From: Gammaproteobacteria bacterium
GTDB lineage: Bacteria; Pseudomonadota; Gammaproteobacteria; Burkholderiales; Burkholderiaceae_C
Assembly (NCBI GenBank): GCA_018828125.1
Contig: JAHJWB010000016.1
Coordinates: 62,001-126,000, forward strand
Reading direction: 5' to 3'
Length of the DNA stretch: 64,000 nt
The position numbers and the translations under genes were made by a program. The notes under the pieces were generated by a model. That model was not told where the DNA came from. It saw only the letters and a list, made by a program, of their open reading frames with translations, and did not search any database. Positions 1-7,963 of the stretch are shown here, one piece after another. Each line of letters begins with the position of its first letter. The first letter of the stretch is position 1.

Positions 1-488
1 GTCGTGCTCAACTCGGTGCCGAAACTGGCCGCAGCCAGGACGATTCTGACCTCCTCATCCAACTCAACCAGCTCACCGTCATCCAGTTCCAGGAAGTCGC
101 GTATCGCGCGCTCAGGGTCATTCGTAGAACCAATGCTCGAGAGGTACTTACGGTGAGCCTCGACGGCCTGCTCGAAGCGCATAGCACTGATCATGGCCGC
201 GTAGCGAATCGCCTGTAGTTCCATGCTGGACCCATCCTCCCGTTTGAGTTCCACCACGACCAACTTGCGTTCTTTGTCGAGGCATAGGAGATCGATGCGC
301 CTGTTTGCGCCCACCCAGTCGCCAAACTCCTCGGCAAGAACCATCGTATCAACACCTGGTGTGATCGCTGAGATATGTGCACGCAAGGCCTTCTGCAGGT
401 GCCTTCGCTCATAAACACCCATGCTGGAGAAGCTGGTGAGAGGAATGGGGGAAAGAGTGTTTTCACCACCCATTTCGTAGAGGGCCAT
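1..488 (-). CDS. DUF91/NucS-like PD-(D/E)XK nuclease-domain protein, C-terminus cut by window edge
   Basis: The visible 162 codons begin at ATG 488 and run off the left edge, so the C-terminal part is missing. The reading frame has a restriction-endonuclease-like core: Asp66 in RRIDLLCLD, followed by VVVELKRE with Glu80 and Lys82. That D...ExK arrangement, with an LQxALR helix before it and a MELQAIRYAAMIS helix after it, is what DUF91/NucS-type nuclease domains show. The start is chosen because MALYEMG... leads straight into the family-like N-terminus; no clear ribosome binding site precedes it. The gene lies downstream of, and co-oriented with, the ABC-3C operon but separated from it by about 670 bases of decayed genes. 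Substrate unknown. A role in defence or repair is inferred only from the fold and neighbours. Confidence 0.62.
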   Translation of the reverse strand, partial: MALYEMGGENTLSPIPLTSFSSMGVYERRHLQKALRAHISAITPGVDTMVLAEEFGDWVGANRRIDLLCLDKERKLVVVELKREDGSSMELQAIRYAAMISAMRFEQAVEAHRKYLSSIGSTNDPERAIRDFLELDDGELVELDEEVRIVLAAASFGTELST

Positions 489-513
489 GGTCGTCAGAGT
501 GCCGCCGTTGATA

Positions 514-724
514 TTACATTCGACTATAAGCTGCGATTTCAGCCACAAATAGGCCCTCCTGAGGTGGTCGGCTCTCGATCAGGAAATTCTCGTGGTTCTG
601 CCTGCAATCCAGGCAGGAGACTTCCCTCGACCCGTCCAAGTCGCGCCATTTTTTTCGTCGCGGTAATTCGGGGTGACTTTTTTGACAGTGGTGTTGGCGC
701 CGATGAAGAAGTAAGCCACTTTTG
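514..724 (-). pseudogene. H-NS family protein remnant (frameshifted, N-terminus lost)
   Basis: Reading leftward, one frame gives a strong H-NS C-terminal DNA-binding signature: NYRDEKNGATWTGRGKSPAW followed by IAG. Right after this the frame hits a stop. Shifting by one base restores a typical H-NS ending, NHENFLIE. This points to a single-base frameshift around position 595. The N-terminal oligomerisation region that H-NS proteins normally carry (roughly the first 50-60 residues) is not recognisable upstream. I read this as a decayed xenogeneic silencer gene rather than a functional product. The 5' limit is uncertain. Confidence 0.6.
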
Positions 725-798
725 ACTCATGTGCCGACGACCCCGTTAGCCACGCGAGTGGCTCTATCCGCTGACGAGGCCAAGAGTTTCCGCCGTTT

Positions 799-1079
799 CT
801 ACCCCAAAGCGTGCGGCCCCAACCACAGGGCCGCGTCACGACTCACGGCCCCCCGGCGGGCTTCAGCGAGCCACCGGCTCACCTGGGCGATCTCACCTTC
901 CTGCACGGCGATGACGGCGTGGGCGGGCTTGCGCACCTCCGGATCCCTCCCGTACTCAAGCGCCATGTGGGCCCGTCGATGGCACCTTGGCGATGGGGAA
1001 TCATGCTGGGCACTAAAACGATCTCCGCGTCGCCTGAGAACTCCTATGCCATGTCAGTGTCCATCAAGACGTTGGCCTG
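799..1079 (-). pseudogene. DUF305 family protein remnant (in-frame stop plus frameshift)
   Basis: Three blocks typical of DUF305 proteins can be read leftward in order. The first is MDTDMA, then a TAG stop, then EFSGDAEIV. The second is MIPHRQGAID, matching the family's MIPHHQGAI motif. The third, in a shifted frame, is MALEYGRDPEVRKPAHAVIA followed by VQEGEIAQVSRWLAEA. The stop (near 1044) and the frameshift (near 975) make it non-functional. DUF305 proteins are often exported and sit near metal or redox genes. Here the remnant lies between the ABC-3C ATPase and the H-NS remnant, which suggests a scarred, repeatedly rearranged insertion zone. Confidence 0.6.
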
Positions 1080-1156
1080 TTAGCAAGCGCGAATCGTCGG
1101 GTTGGGTCGCTTCGCTGTCCGAGCGATGGCCTGCGTGGGCGAAGCGCACCCGATGG

Positions 1157-3187
1157 CTACTTTGTAGACCGACGCTTCCAATCACGAGGGATAAGGCCCT
1201 TGCCCGACGCCTTGGTCCAGCGCTCCTTCGTCGCGGCTACGTAGCGAGGGTCCGACGGAAAGTAGGCATGCTCCAGCAGAAGTACTTGCAAGCCGCTGCG
1301 CGCCTCAACCTCTTTGAAGAGGAAGTCGATGTGCTGTCGCATGGCCACATAGTCCTCGTCGTCGGAAATCGATATCTCGTCCGGTCGGGCTTCATCCACG
1401 TCCGAATCGACCTCGGCGACATCCTCATCCCCTTCGCCCTCAACTTCATCGGCGTCCCTACCCTGATTGGGGAAGTAGGGACGGCTGAGCTGGTCGAGGA
1501 CGATGACGCCGGGTACGGGTCTGCGCTCTTTCTCGAAATGCCTTTGCAGTCCAAACGCCAGTGCTACGTGGACTGCCAGCCAGTTCTGATCTGAACCTAA
1601 ATCCGCCATCGAAAGCACCGCACCTTCAGGCCCGGCCTCAATGACAGAGATGGAGGGCTCCCGGGCCGAGAATATGAGCTCTGCGTCAACACAGGGCTCA
1701 ACCTTTGGCAACTTCGAGAAGGCTTCAGAGGCGTACTGTGAGACGGCGGCTTCCGCACGGCGCATGCGGATGCGTCGGTTGTCAGCGTCAACCTTCGCTT
1801 CCAGTGCCGCAATTTCATCCCGCTGTTTAGTCAGATCTTTGGCAGGCTTCAGAAGCTGGTCGTCGATGGTTTCAAGGAAGTATGTCGCCTTGCCGCGGAA
1901 GAAGGACTGGAGCTGAGCAAGGTCGGCAAATTGCTTGGCCTCGGCAATCTGGTTCAGCGCGGACGCGACTGCAGCATCGAGTTCCCTCAGAAGTCCGCTG
2001 AGCTCTTCAACTCGCTTGTTCAGCTGCTCTGTCGCTTCGCCGATCTGCGGTCGAAGGCGCCCAACTGCACTCGTCTCTGCACGAATAGTCTCGAGTGATC
2101 GCCTCATGGCGACGGCGATTTCGGCGCCAGCGGGAGTTTCAGACTCACAGACCGGGCACTTGGTGGGGACATCCAGCAGGTGAAGATGCTCAGCAATCCG
2201 GAGTTTCTGCTGCTGGGTACTAACCGCAGCCTCGTAGTCCAATGACTCCTGTTCCGTCACGGCCAGCGCTCGAAGCTTGCGCTTAGTCTGGCTCAACTCT
2301 TTCAGTGTGGCTTGGCGGCGCTCCTGCAAGCTGTCAAGCTGGTCAGCGCCTGGGTATTGCAGCGGACGAGCTGCTGGCGATGCTGCCCTGCGCAACATGC
2401 CGATGAGGAAGGCTTCGTCAGCTCCTGCGGGCGGGCGCTCTACAAGTCCAAGTTGCTGCGCTTCACCAAGCAGCACCCGAGACCTCTGCTTTAGCAAGCT
2501 GTCCTTCGCGACGCGGGCCTCTTCACGAGCAGCGTCGATTTCTAGGGCTCTGCGCGCTTGTCGAAGGCGTCGCTCGGCGGCCGCCGTTGACCCAGTCACC
2601 ACGCCCAGGAAGTAGGGCATAGTCGCGATGATGGGGGGCGATTTGCGATTGTCGTCAAGCCCGTGAAGCAGGACCGTCTCACTGTCGATAACCTCCTTGG
2701 TGACGAACACGTATGGCGTGAACTGGCGGATGGACGGTCTGTCCAGCGAATCTCTTTCGGGTTGTTCGGAGTCTCCTATAGGCATCGCCTCGATGCCGAA
2801 CGCCTCGCCCAACCTGGCCTTGCTGACTGCCACGAGTCCTCTGCCTTCAAACTCTTCTACGGAGCGAGGAACCTTCAGGTTCCTTCCCGTAGTCACATAC
2901 ATGTAGGAGTTTGGCGCCTTGCCGACAAGCGGGACTTGGCGGCATGAGATCATCTCATCGGTACCCCTCACCCACTTGACTCCAACAGCAACGCAGCGGC
3001 GCCGTACATAGACAGGAAGCTGGCACTTTGACGACCCCAGGCAATAGTCCAATGCCTTGATGACCGCCGACTTGCCTGTGCCCGATGCGCCGGTGATGAT
3101 GTTCACGCGGTCAGCGTCTAGTTCGATGATCCGGAAAGCACCTTCCTCGCCAATGAAGAAGACGCTTGCGATGTTCCATCGTTTCAT
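1157..3187 (-). CDS. ABC-3C system SMC/Rad50-like ATPase, DUF3732 family
   Basis: 676 residues. The N-terminus has a P-loop, [10 protein letters not shown] at 33-42, in the usual RecF/SMC-like context. The middle is coiled-coil rich (about 205-320 and 370-480) around a CPVC motif at 344-347, the place where Rad50-like proteins carry a zinc hook. The C-terminal half has a signature-like DLGSDQNW at 529-536, a Walker B strand [14 protein letters not shown] at 560-573, and an EHAYF H-loop-like segment near 639. The aspartate of Walker B is followed by Gln, not the usual catalytic Glu; the LDQ-S-x-YFP pattern is, as I recall, characteristic of DUF3732. An acidic, low-complexity insert (about 578-617) follows Walker B. 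The start overlaps the middle-component stop by ATGA. By family, it should act as sensor or motor of a predicted conflict system. Confidence 0.82.
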   Translation of the reverse strand: MKRWNIASVFFIGEEGAFRIIELDADRVNIITGASGTGKSAVIKALDYCLGSSKCQLPVYVRRRCVAVGVKWVRGTDEMISCRQVPLVGKAPNSYMYVTTGRNLKVPRSVEEFEGRGLVAVSKARLGEAFGIEAMPIGDSEQPERDSLDRPSIRQFTPYVFVTKEVIDSETVLLHGLDDNRKSPPIIATMPYFLGVVTGSTAAAERRLRQARRALEIDAAREEARVAKDSLLKQRSRVLLGEAQQLGLVERPPAGADEAFLIGMLRRAASPAARPLQYPGADQLDSLQERRQATLKELSQTKRKLRALAVTEQESLDYEAAVSTQQQKLRIAEHLHLLDVPTKCPVCESETPAGAEIAVAMRRSLETIRAETSAVGRLRPQIGEATEQLNKRVEELSGLLRELDAAVASALNQIAEAKQFADLAQLQSFFRGKATYFLETIDDQLLKPAKDLTKQRDEIAALEAKVDADNRRIRMRRAEAAVSQYASEAFSKLPKVEPCVDAELIFSAREPSISVIEAGPEGAVLSMADLGSDQNWLAVHVALAFGLQRHFEKERRPVPGVIVLDQLSRPYFPNQGRDADEVEGEGDEDVAEVDSDVDEARPDEISISDDEDYVAMRQHIDFLFKEVEARSGLQVLLLEHAYFPSDPRYVAATKERWTKASGKGLIPRDWKRRSTK

Positions 3188-3663
3188 ACAGAAACTCCCA
3201 ATGCTTCCAAGACGGACCTGGGCGAGCCCATCTCAGCCATCCAGATCCCCAGCAGGCGGGCCCGCTTCAAGGCAGCGCCAGCCACGCCGGTCGTCACCGC
3301 TGTCGGTAACGTCTTCCGGGTGCTTTTAACGCCTCCGTCGGCTGTGAGCTTGAAGATGCCGGCGATGCAGCCAAAGCGGATGGCGGCCGTCGTGATTTCC
3401 AGCGTCGAGTTGACCTTCTTTGCCAGGTCGACTGACACCTTTGGGTTTCGGCTCATCCACAGGGTAAACCCGGTCTCCCGATTGCAGCCTTCAAAGGTCG
3501 GCGCCAAGTCTTCCGAGATCGCAAGGGGTACGACTAGGTATACCAACGCCGCTGCCGGACAGACTCCGGGCCGTGCCGCCTGGTAGGCTAAACAAAACTG
3601 TGCAAACACTGCACCGCAGAACGCCGGATTGGTCTCGGCGAAGACGTCACGCGCGGCAATCAT
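3184..3663 (-). CDS. ABC-3C system middle component
   Basis: 159 residues from ATG 3663, which overlaps the upstream effector stop as ATGA; a GTG three codons earlier is possible but less attractive. The N-terminus [20 protein letters not shown], followed by a hydrophobic stretch [10 protein letters not shown], matches the layout of the small middle-component proteins of ABC-3C systems (an NPA motif followed by a LPL/VLPL-type strand). No catalytic motif is visible. In the family these proteins are thought to connect the effector to the ATPase. Its position between nuclease and ATPase, overlapping both by four bases, strongly supports the assignment. Exact MC subtype not determined. Confidence 0.72.
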   Translation of the reverse strand: MIAARDVFAETNPAFCGAVFAQFCLAYQAARPGVCPAAALVYLVVPLAISEDLAPTFEGCNRETGFTLWMSRNPKVSVDLAKKVNSTLEITTAAIRFGCIAGIFKLTADGGVKSTRKTLPTAVTTGVAGAALKRARLLGIWMAEMGSPRSVLEALGVSV

Positions 3664-4886
3664 GGGCGGCACTTCAACAGGGTCATGTAATCAGGGTGCC
3701 AGCCAACACTCTGCTCAACCGCTAGAACCTGATAGCTGCCACGCACGTAATAGGAAGCGCTCCAGTTTTTCGCGAAGGGGTCGACTTCCTGGTGGGCCTG
3801 ACTGAACGACCACCGAAAGATTACCAAGCCGGCAGCCTGCTTTTCGTTCTCCGGGGCTGACTGATGCTGCTCGGTCATCGGCTCATGCCGATCTCTCCAT
3901 TCTTGGACGAGATATTCGTCGTATCGATGGATACGGCCAGCCATGTCTGCTCGATCCGTCATCCACTTGTGGCGCTGGGACCGTGCTTTCCATTCTTCGC
4001 GTTGCGCCGACCGAATCTCGGATTTGGTGCAGTTCACGAGCTGTAGCTGCGTGGCAATCATGGACGGCGGGCTGTGGTCGTCGGGTGGAACCTCGAATTG
4101 GAAGTCGGCGAGCAACTCGTCGCGAGCCAGCTCGCCAGCCATCTCGAGCATTCGCTGTTGAACCTCGAGTCTGGTGATGAACCGCTCTCTCTTGGCGCAG
4201 AACGAGTACACGATCTGCAGATCCCACCACTCCATGAGGCGCCGCGAAATCGCTTCACGCTGGTCTGGAGGGAAGTTCGTGAGCGCGTTCGTGATGTCGC
4301 GTTGAATCTTTTTGATGTCATTCGCAGCAGGCTGGATCGTCGCACTGGACAGGAGCTTCTCGCGGATCACTTCCGGAAGGGCAAGATAGGCAGTACAGCC
4401 AGGTAGTCGCTCGAAGTGCGGCAGGGGACTTGTGCCATTCTGCTTGGCTGCAGAGTACTCATTCACTACGCGTTTGGCTTCCGCCTCCAGAAGCTTCAAG
4501 AGACCCGTGCGCGACGCCTTTTCATCAAGGAGCGGCGCCAAAACGCTGCCGGGCGGCAGCGGAGCCACAGTGACGAGTTGGAAGCGCGTGTCGTCAAGGC
4601 TTACCTTTGGCAGCACATCGATCCATGCCTTGAGTGTCTTCCAGAGGGTCACGGAGGCCAGGCTCACCCCCACAGGCTTCTTGCTCAGGGAGTGCTTGAG
4701 TTGAACGAGCAGCGATCGGCCGTTTAGGGCGATCTCCACATCATCTAGACGCTCCAGACATACCGCTGCATCGTCTTCAACGGCTTTAACAATAAGCAGC
4801 AGCCCATATAGCGATTGATAGTAGAACCCCAACGCCGCATCGATAGCGGAGTGATCGTCTACTGTGACCGTTGTCGCAGAACTCAC
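3660..4886 (-). CDS. ABC-3C effector: PD-(D/E)XK nuclease domain plus ABC-3C C-terminal domain
   Basis: 408 residues from GTG 4886, which has a GAGGG Shine-Dalgarno-like stretch just upstream. The frame stays open to 5039, but those extra residues (Arg/Gly-rich) look non-coding. The N-terminal domain carries Glu45, Asp49 and Gln62-x-Lys64 in LERLDDVEI...LLVQLKHS, a PD-(D/E)XK arrangement like that of Cap4-type and Mrr-like effectors. A linker with helices leads to a C-terminal domain beginning near RLMEWWDLQIVYSFCAKR (about residue 235), with an RLEVQQRMLEM helix, typical of the domain that couples effectors to ABC-3C ATPases. It is first in the operon. Predicted to degrade nucleic acid when the ATPase and middle component sense a trigger; the trigger is unknown. 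Confidence 0.75.
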   Translation of the reverse strand: MSSATTVTVDDHSAIDAALGFYYQSLYGLLLIVKAVEDDAAVCLERLDDVEIALNGRSLLVQLKHSLSKKPVGVSLASVTLWKTLKAWIDVLPKVSLDDTRFQLVTVAPLPPGSVLAPLLDEKASRTGLLKLLEAEAKRVVNEYSAAKQNGTSPLPHFERLPGCTAYLALPEVIREKLLSSATIQPAANDIKKIQRDITNALTNFPPDQREAISRRLMEWWDLQIVYSFCAKRERFITRLEVQQRMLEMAGELARDELLADFQFEVPPDDHSPPSMIATQLQLVNCTKSEIRSAQREEWKARSQRHKWMTDRADMAGRIHRYDEYLVQEWRDRHEPMTEQHQSAPENEKQAAGLVIFRWSFSQAHQEVDPFAKNWSASYYVRGSYQVLAVEQSVGWHPDYMTLLKCRP

Positions 4887-4936
4887 GTTGCCACCCTCAA
4901 TCTCCCCTTGTTCGCCGCGGCGTCGGCCCCTACCGA

Positions 4937-4998
4937 TCACATGTGAGCCGATCAGGTTATGTTCGCAAACTGTAACAAGTTTCAGGACATGCTGAAAC
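4937..4998 (-). promoter_or_regulatory. Palindromes upstream of the ABC-3C operon (operator candidates)
   Basis: Two perfect inverted repeats lie 50-115 bases upstream of the GTG start of the effector gene. One is TCACATGTGA at 4937-4946. The other is GTTTCAG, six bases, CTGAAAC at 4979-4998. No dedicated regulator gene is adjacent, so the cognate factor is unknown. The palindromes are seen directly; a regulatory role is inferred. Confidence 0.4.
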
Positions 4999-5068
4999 CT
5001 TTGGGTGCGACCACTCCGAGAGTTTTGATTCGTCGCCAACTATGCACACGTAGGATGAACGACAGAAC

Positions 5069-5092
5069 GGCTCCCGCGATCGTCCGGGAGCC
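5069..5092. other. GC-rich hairpin in the gap between nnrS and the ABC-3C operon
   Basis: GGCTCCCG and CGGGAGCC form a perfect 8-bp stem around an 8-base loop. There is no T-run on either strand, so it is not a classical intrinsic terminator, although it lies about 275 bases beyond the nnrS stop in the direction of nnrS transcription. The rest of 4999-5366 shows no convincing gene; a 74-codon open frame at 5125-5349 lacks a ribosome binding site and any recognisable motif. Confidence 0.4.
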
Positions 5093-5366
5093 AGGGGCCT
5101 AGCAGATGATTCGATGACTGCTTCGTGCAAAAAACGGACATGCTGCGCCGAATACCATACGACGGCAATCGCTGCGAAGCAGCCATAGCCTATGTGAGGA
5201 CTGCGTCTGAGGACTTAGCCCTTCACTCAACACATCAGACTGGAAAACATCCGTGCAGTCGGGTATTTGGACCTTATGCAGGGTTCGACAACGTAAAAAG
5301 TCATGTAGGGCCTGAAATTACTGGCCCCCAGCAAGCGGTGCGAGCATAGACACGCTCGTAAACTGT

Positions 5367-6572
5367 TCAGCCGTCTTTCCCATCAAGGCGGGTCGCAATC
5401 AGCCATGGTGCGTAGACAAACAGATACAGGGCGAAGGCAGCGCCCCAGGCGGTGGCTGCGACAGCTAGCCAGATGGCAAGGTGTTGCGGTGCCACCAGCG
5501 GCAGCAGCACTCTGGCAACTGCAGCGCTGGCAACTAACAGGTAAGCGGCCACTTCAAGCCGCGACGCCTGTAGCGTGCGGCCTGTGTGACCGCGTGCTGT
5601 GCGGGTGATCATGCCGATGATGAGCCCTCCAGTCGCACCCACCGCCAGTGCGTGGATGCCAGATGAAACACCCACAATACCTAATTGGGACATCCCGAGA
5701 AGCACCAGGCCGACAGGCAACCAGGCATAGGCCAGGTGCAGCACCCACAAGATCGGACGCGACCGCGTACGCATCGGTTTCCATCGCAAAAAGCGCAAAA
5801 CATGCAGCGTACCGGCCGCCCCAAGAGCGGTGGCGGTGAATGCGTTCGGCGGTATTAGTACCCACAATGCGAGAGAGATCGCGGTGGTCCCGAGCGCGGC
5901 CCGTTCCATCAGAGGGGGCACCTTCAACCTCACTCCAGGAAGGGCGGACATGGTGAACGCCGGAATCACCCGACCTGCTATCACGGATTCAATCAGTACC
6001 ACCAACGCCAGCCCTGCGTGCAGAGCGCGCACAGGTTCAATCTCGATGAGGCCGCTCAAGGCCGCGTGGAATGCTGCATTGGCCAGCGCCAGCAAGAGAA
6101 GAACCCCTCCCAGCGGCAAGTTGTGCCAGTTACCCGCACGTATGAGTACAGTGGTGAAGATGGTCCCCACCATCGGCAAAAGTAGCAGGTCGAGTACCAC
6201 GTATACGCCGTACGGAGCGAAGATGGCCGCGAGTCGTGCGGTCAGCCAAAGGCCGGCAAGTGCAGCAAGCACAACGCCGCGAGGAGTGTCCAGTCCTGTC
6301 CACGCTTTACCCGCTGTCAGCAGGAAACCCAAGATCACAGCCACAGCAAAGCCGAACAACATCTCATGCGCGTGCCAGAGCACGGGCGAAACCGTCAGGT
6401 CTAAGGAAATATGCCCCAGCAGGAGGGCGATCCATATCGGAATGGCCAGCATTCCATATGCAGCGGCTCCTAGGTAAAACGGCCGGAAACCGAGCCGGAA
6501 GAGTGGCCATCCTTGCTGCAATGGAACGGTGGCTGACGCGGATTTTTTCAGCGGCGATGGTGAAGTCGTCAT
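5367..6572 (-). CDS. nnrS: NnrS family haem/copper membrane protein
   Basis: 401 residues, almost entirely transmembrane (about twelve helices). The N-terminus has WPLFRLGFRPFYLGAA, the 'FRPFF/FRPFY' motif that marks NnrS, followed by HAHEMLFGFA, whose histidines are conserved in the family. NnrS proteins are inner-membrane metalloproteins that help cells cope with NO and nitrosative stress during denitrification. It lies 57 bases downstream of ytfE in the same direction, probably one transcription unit under NsrR. Length is normal for the family. No strong Shine-Dalgarno is seen before ATG 6572. Confidence 0.9.
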   Translation of the reverse strand: MTTSPSPLKKSASATVPLQQGWPLFRLGFRPFYLGAAAYGMLAIPIWIALLLGHISLDLTVSPVLWHAHEMLFGFAVAVILGFLLTAGKAWTGLDTPRGVVLAALAGLWLTARLAAIFAPYGVYVVLDLLLLPMVGTIFTTVLIRAGNWHNLPLGGVLLLLALANAAFHAALSGLIEIEPVRALHAGLALVVLIESVIAGRVIPAFTMSALPGVRLKVPPLMERAALGTTAISLALWVLIPPNAFTATALGAAGTLHVLRFLRWKPMRTRSRPILWVLHLAYAWLPVGLVLLGMSQLGIVGVSSGIHALAVGATGGLIIGMITRTARGHTGRTLQASRLEVAAYLLVASAAVARVLLPLVAPQHLAIWLAVAATAWGAAFALYLFVYAPWLIATRLDGKDG

Positions 6573-6629
6573 GGGGCGGGCAGTTAAGCCGGTAGATGAA
6601 ATCTTGTGCTCATCAGGAGATCAAGCGAC

Positions 6630-7328
6630 TCAACAGCAGCTAGATCGCTCGGATTCGAACTGCGTGAAAAGCTGGTTGTTTTCGATGTGGATGTGGGCAA
6701 TCAAGTCGTCTGCAAAAAGATGGATGCCTGCATAGAGCGCGCGCCAGCTGTTGCACGCGCCCGCAGGTGGCGTGGCGTCGTGCGTCAGGGCCATCAGCTG
6801 CTCAAGCTGGTTCCCGTGGCTGGTGTGCTCCTGGCGCATCACCCCGATGGGGTGCGCTGCCATACCGCGTCCACCTGCTCTCAGCATGGGGAACAGGATG
6901 TTCTCTTCCTTGGCCATGTGATCCAGCATCTCGGTCTGCATGGCCTCAAGGAGATCGGCTAGGCCGGTGGGCACATCGGGGTGCTCGCGGTGAACTGCCT
7001 CCACTCGGCGTGCCATACGGATCAGCTCGGGCAATTGTTCGCGGTGTACATCGTGGTAACGCGTGAGGATGTGGTCGATCATCTCGGCTGGCCCCTGGGG
7101 TGTGGCAGGGCTGTCTGGGCGGTCCAGCCTGGCGAGCTCAGCCAGCACAGAGTCCAACGCTAGCCCCTTGTTGTCGCAGGCCTGCTGCAGTGCGATCTGG
7201 CCGCCACAACAAAAATCGAGTTTCAGGCGCCGGAAGACAGCGGTGGAGCCCGGAAGCTCGACCGCAATCTGACCAATCGGCTGGTGGGCGCGGGCTAGTG
7301 TGTCGACTGAGGCGAGAGTAGTTGTCAT
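6630..7328 (-). CDS. ytfE: Iron-sulfur cluster repair di-iron protein (RIC/YtfE/ScdA)
   Basis: 232 residues from ATG 7328, with AAGGA seven bases upstream. The N-terminal ScdA_N-like part has the paired cysteines LDFCCGG near residue 40. The rest is a hemerythrin-like four-helix domain with the expected His/Glu ligands (HILTRYHDVHREQL, HMAKEENILFPML, GVMRQEHTSH, HIHIENNQLF). RIC proteins repair Fe-S clusters damaged by NO or oxidative stress in the cytoplasm. It is divergent from nsrR across a short intergenic region with palindromic sites, so NsrR control is likely. The frame is open to 7424, but the upstream part runs through the promoter. Confidence 0.93.
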   Translation of the reverse strand: MTTTLASVDTLARAHQPIGQIAVELPGSTAVFRRLKLDFCCGGQIALQQACDNKGLALDSVLAELARLDRPDSPATPQGPAEMIDHILTRYHDVHREQLPELIRMARRVEAVHREHPDVPTGLADLLEAMQTEMLDHMAKEENILFPMLRAGGRGMAAHPIGVMRQEHTSHGNQLEQLMALTHDATPPAGACNSWRALYAGIHLFADDLIAHIHIENNQLFTQFESERSSCC

Positions 7329-7343
7329 GGCTATGTCCTTTAA

Positions 7344-7364
7344 ATATTCATTCGACATGAATAT
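7344..7364 (-). promoter_or_regulatory. NsrR-type operator, perfect palindrome before ytfE
   Basis: ATATTCAT, a five-base spacer and ATGAATAT form a perfect inverted repeat ending 16 bases upstream of the ytfE start. Its half-site resembles the ATG(C/A)AT-type half-sites described for NsrR. Its place between ytfE and nsrR fits NO-sensitive repression. The palindrome is directly visible; the regulator assignment is inferred. Confidence 0.6.
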
Positions 7365-7389
7365 ATTAGCGCATAAAATGCAAAACATA

Positions 7390-7399
7390 TGAATATTCA
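7390..7399 (+). promoter_or_regulatory. Second NsrR-like half-site palindrome before nsrR
   Basis: TGAATATTCA is a perfect 10-bp palindrome 40 bases upstream of the nsrR start. It includes the same ATGAATAT half-site (7389-7396) as the site near ytfE. It could mediate autoregulation of nsrR. Confidence 0.45.
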
Positions 7400-7438
7400 G
7401 AACATCCACATGGCCATCCGTCATGAGGAGGATGCGCT

Positions 7439-7954
7439 ATGCGATTGACCCAATGGACCGACTACAGCCTGCGCGTGCTTATGTACTGCGCCGCGAACGA
7501 ACAGCGCGAGCAGCGCTCGACGGTGAGTGAAATCGCCGAAGCTCATGGCATTTCCCGCAGCCACCTCACAAAGATAGTGATGACGCTTTCCGGTCTGGGA
7601 CTGCTAGAAACCACGCGCGGGCGTGGCGGCGGCCTGCGGTTGCTCAAGCCTGCACACAGCATCGCTCTGGGCGAGGTTGTACGCCATACCGAGAGCGACT
7701 TCACCTTGGTGGAGTGTTTCGACGCCGACCACAACAGCTGCCGCCTTGACGGCCATTGCCGCCTCAAAGTTGCGCTACGCGAAGCTATGGACCGATATCT
7801 TGAGGTGCTGGATGGCTTGACGCTGGCTGATCTTGTTGCACCAGCGGCACGTACACACGAGGGCCAGCAAGTGCATTTCCTGCCCGGACTGCCACATCTG
7901 CCTGAGGCCGCAGCCCGTCGCAAGCAGGTATCTGCCGGCGGCGAAAGCCGCTAG
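7439..7954 (+). CDS. nsrR: Rrf2 family NO-sensing repressor NsrR
   Basis: 171 residues, with a GAGGAGG ribosome binding site at 7425-7431. The N-terminal winged helix is typical of Rrf2 proteins (MRLTQWTDYSLRVLMY; ISRSHLTKIVMTLSGLGLL; GRGGGLRL). Three cysteines, Cys93, Cys101 and Cys107, have the 8 and 6 residue spacing of the NsrR [4Fe-4S] ligands. NsrR represses NO-detoxification genes until its cluster is nitrosylated. Position, divergent from ytfE-nnrS, supports the call over other Rrf2 members such as IscR. The C-terminal tail (about 145-171) is somewhat longer than usual. Confidence 0.9.
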   Translation: MRLTQWTDYSLRVLMYCAANEQREQRSTVSEIAEAHGISRSHLTKIVMTLSGLGLLETTRGRGGGLRLLKPAHSIALGEVVRHTESDFTLVECFDADHNSCRLDGHCRLKVALREAMDRYLEVLDGLTLADLVAPAARTHEGQQVHFLPGLPHLPEAAARRKQVSAGGESR

Positions 7955-7963
7955 CCTCGCGCA

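Noticed and set aside
722-1594. Plus-strand frame of 290 codons overlapping the ATPase C-terminus and the DUF305 remnant
   Set aside because: No motif or ribosome binding site; both recognisable signals in this interval are on the minus strand.
4887-5039. N-terminal extension of the ABC-3C effector to 5039
   Set aside because: The extra residues are Arg/Gly-rich without pattern and run through two palindromes; GTG 4886 has a ribosome binding site.
5069-5092. Hairpin as an intrinsic terminator for nnrS
   Set aside because: Perfect stem but no T-run on either strand; kept only as a structural feature.
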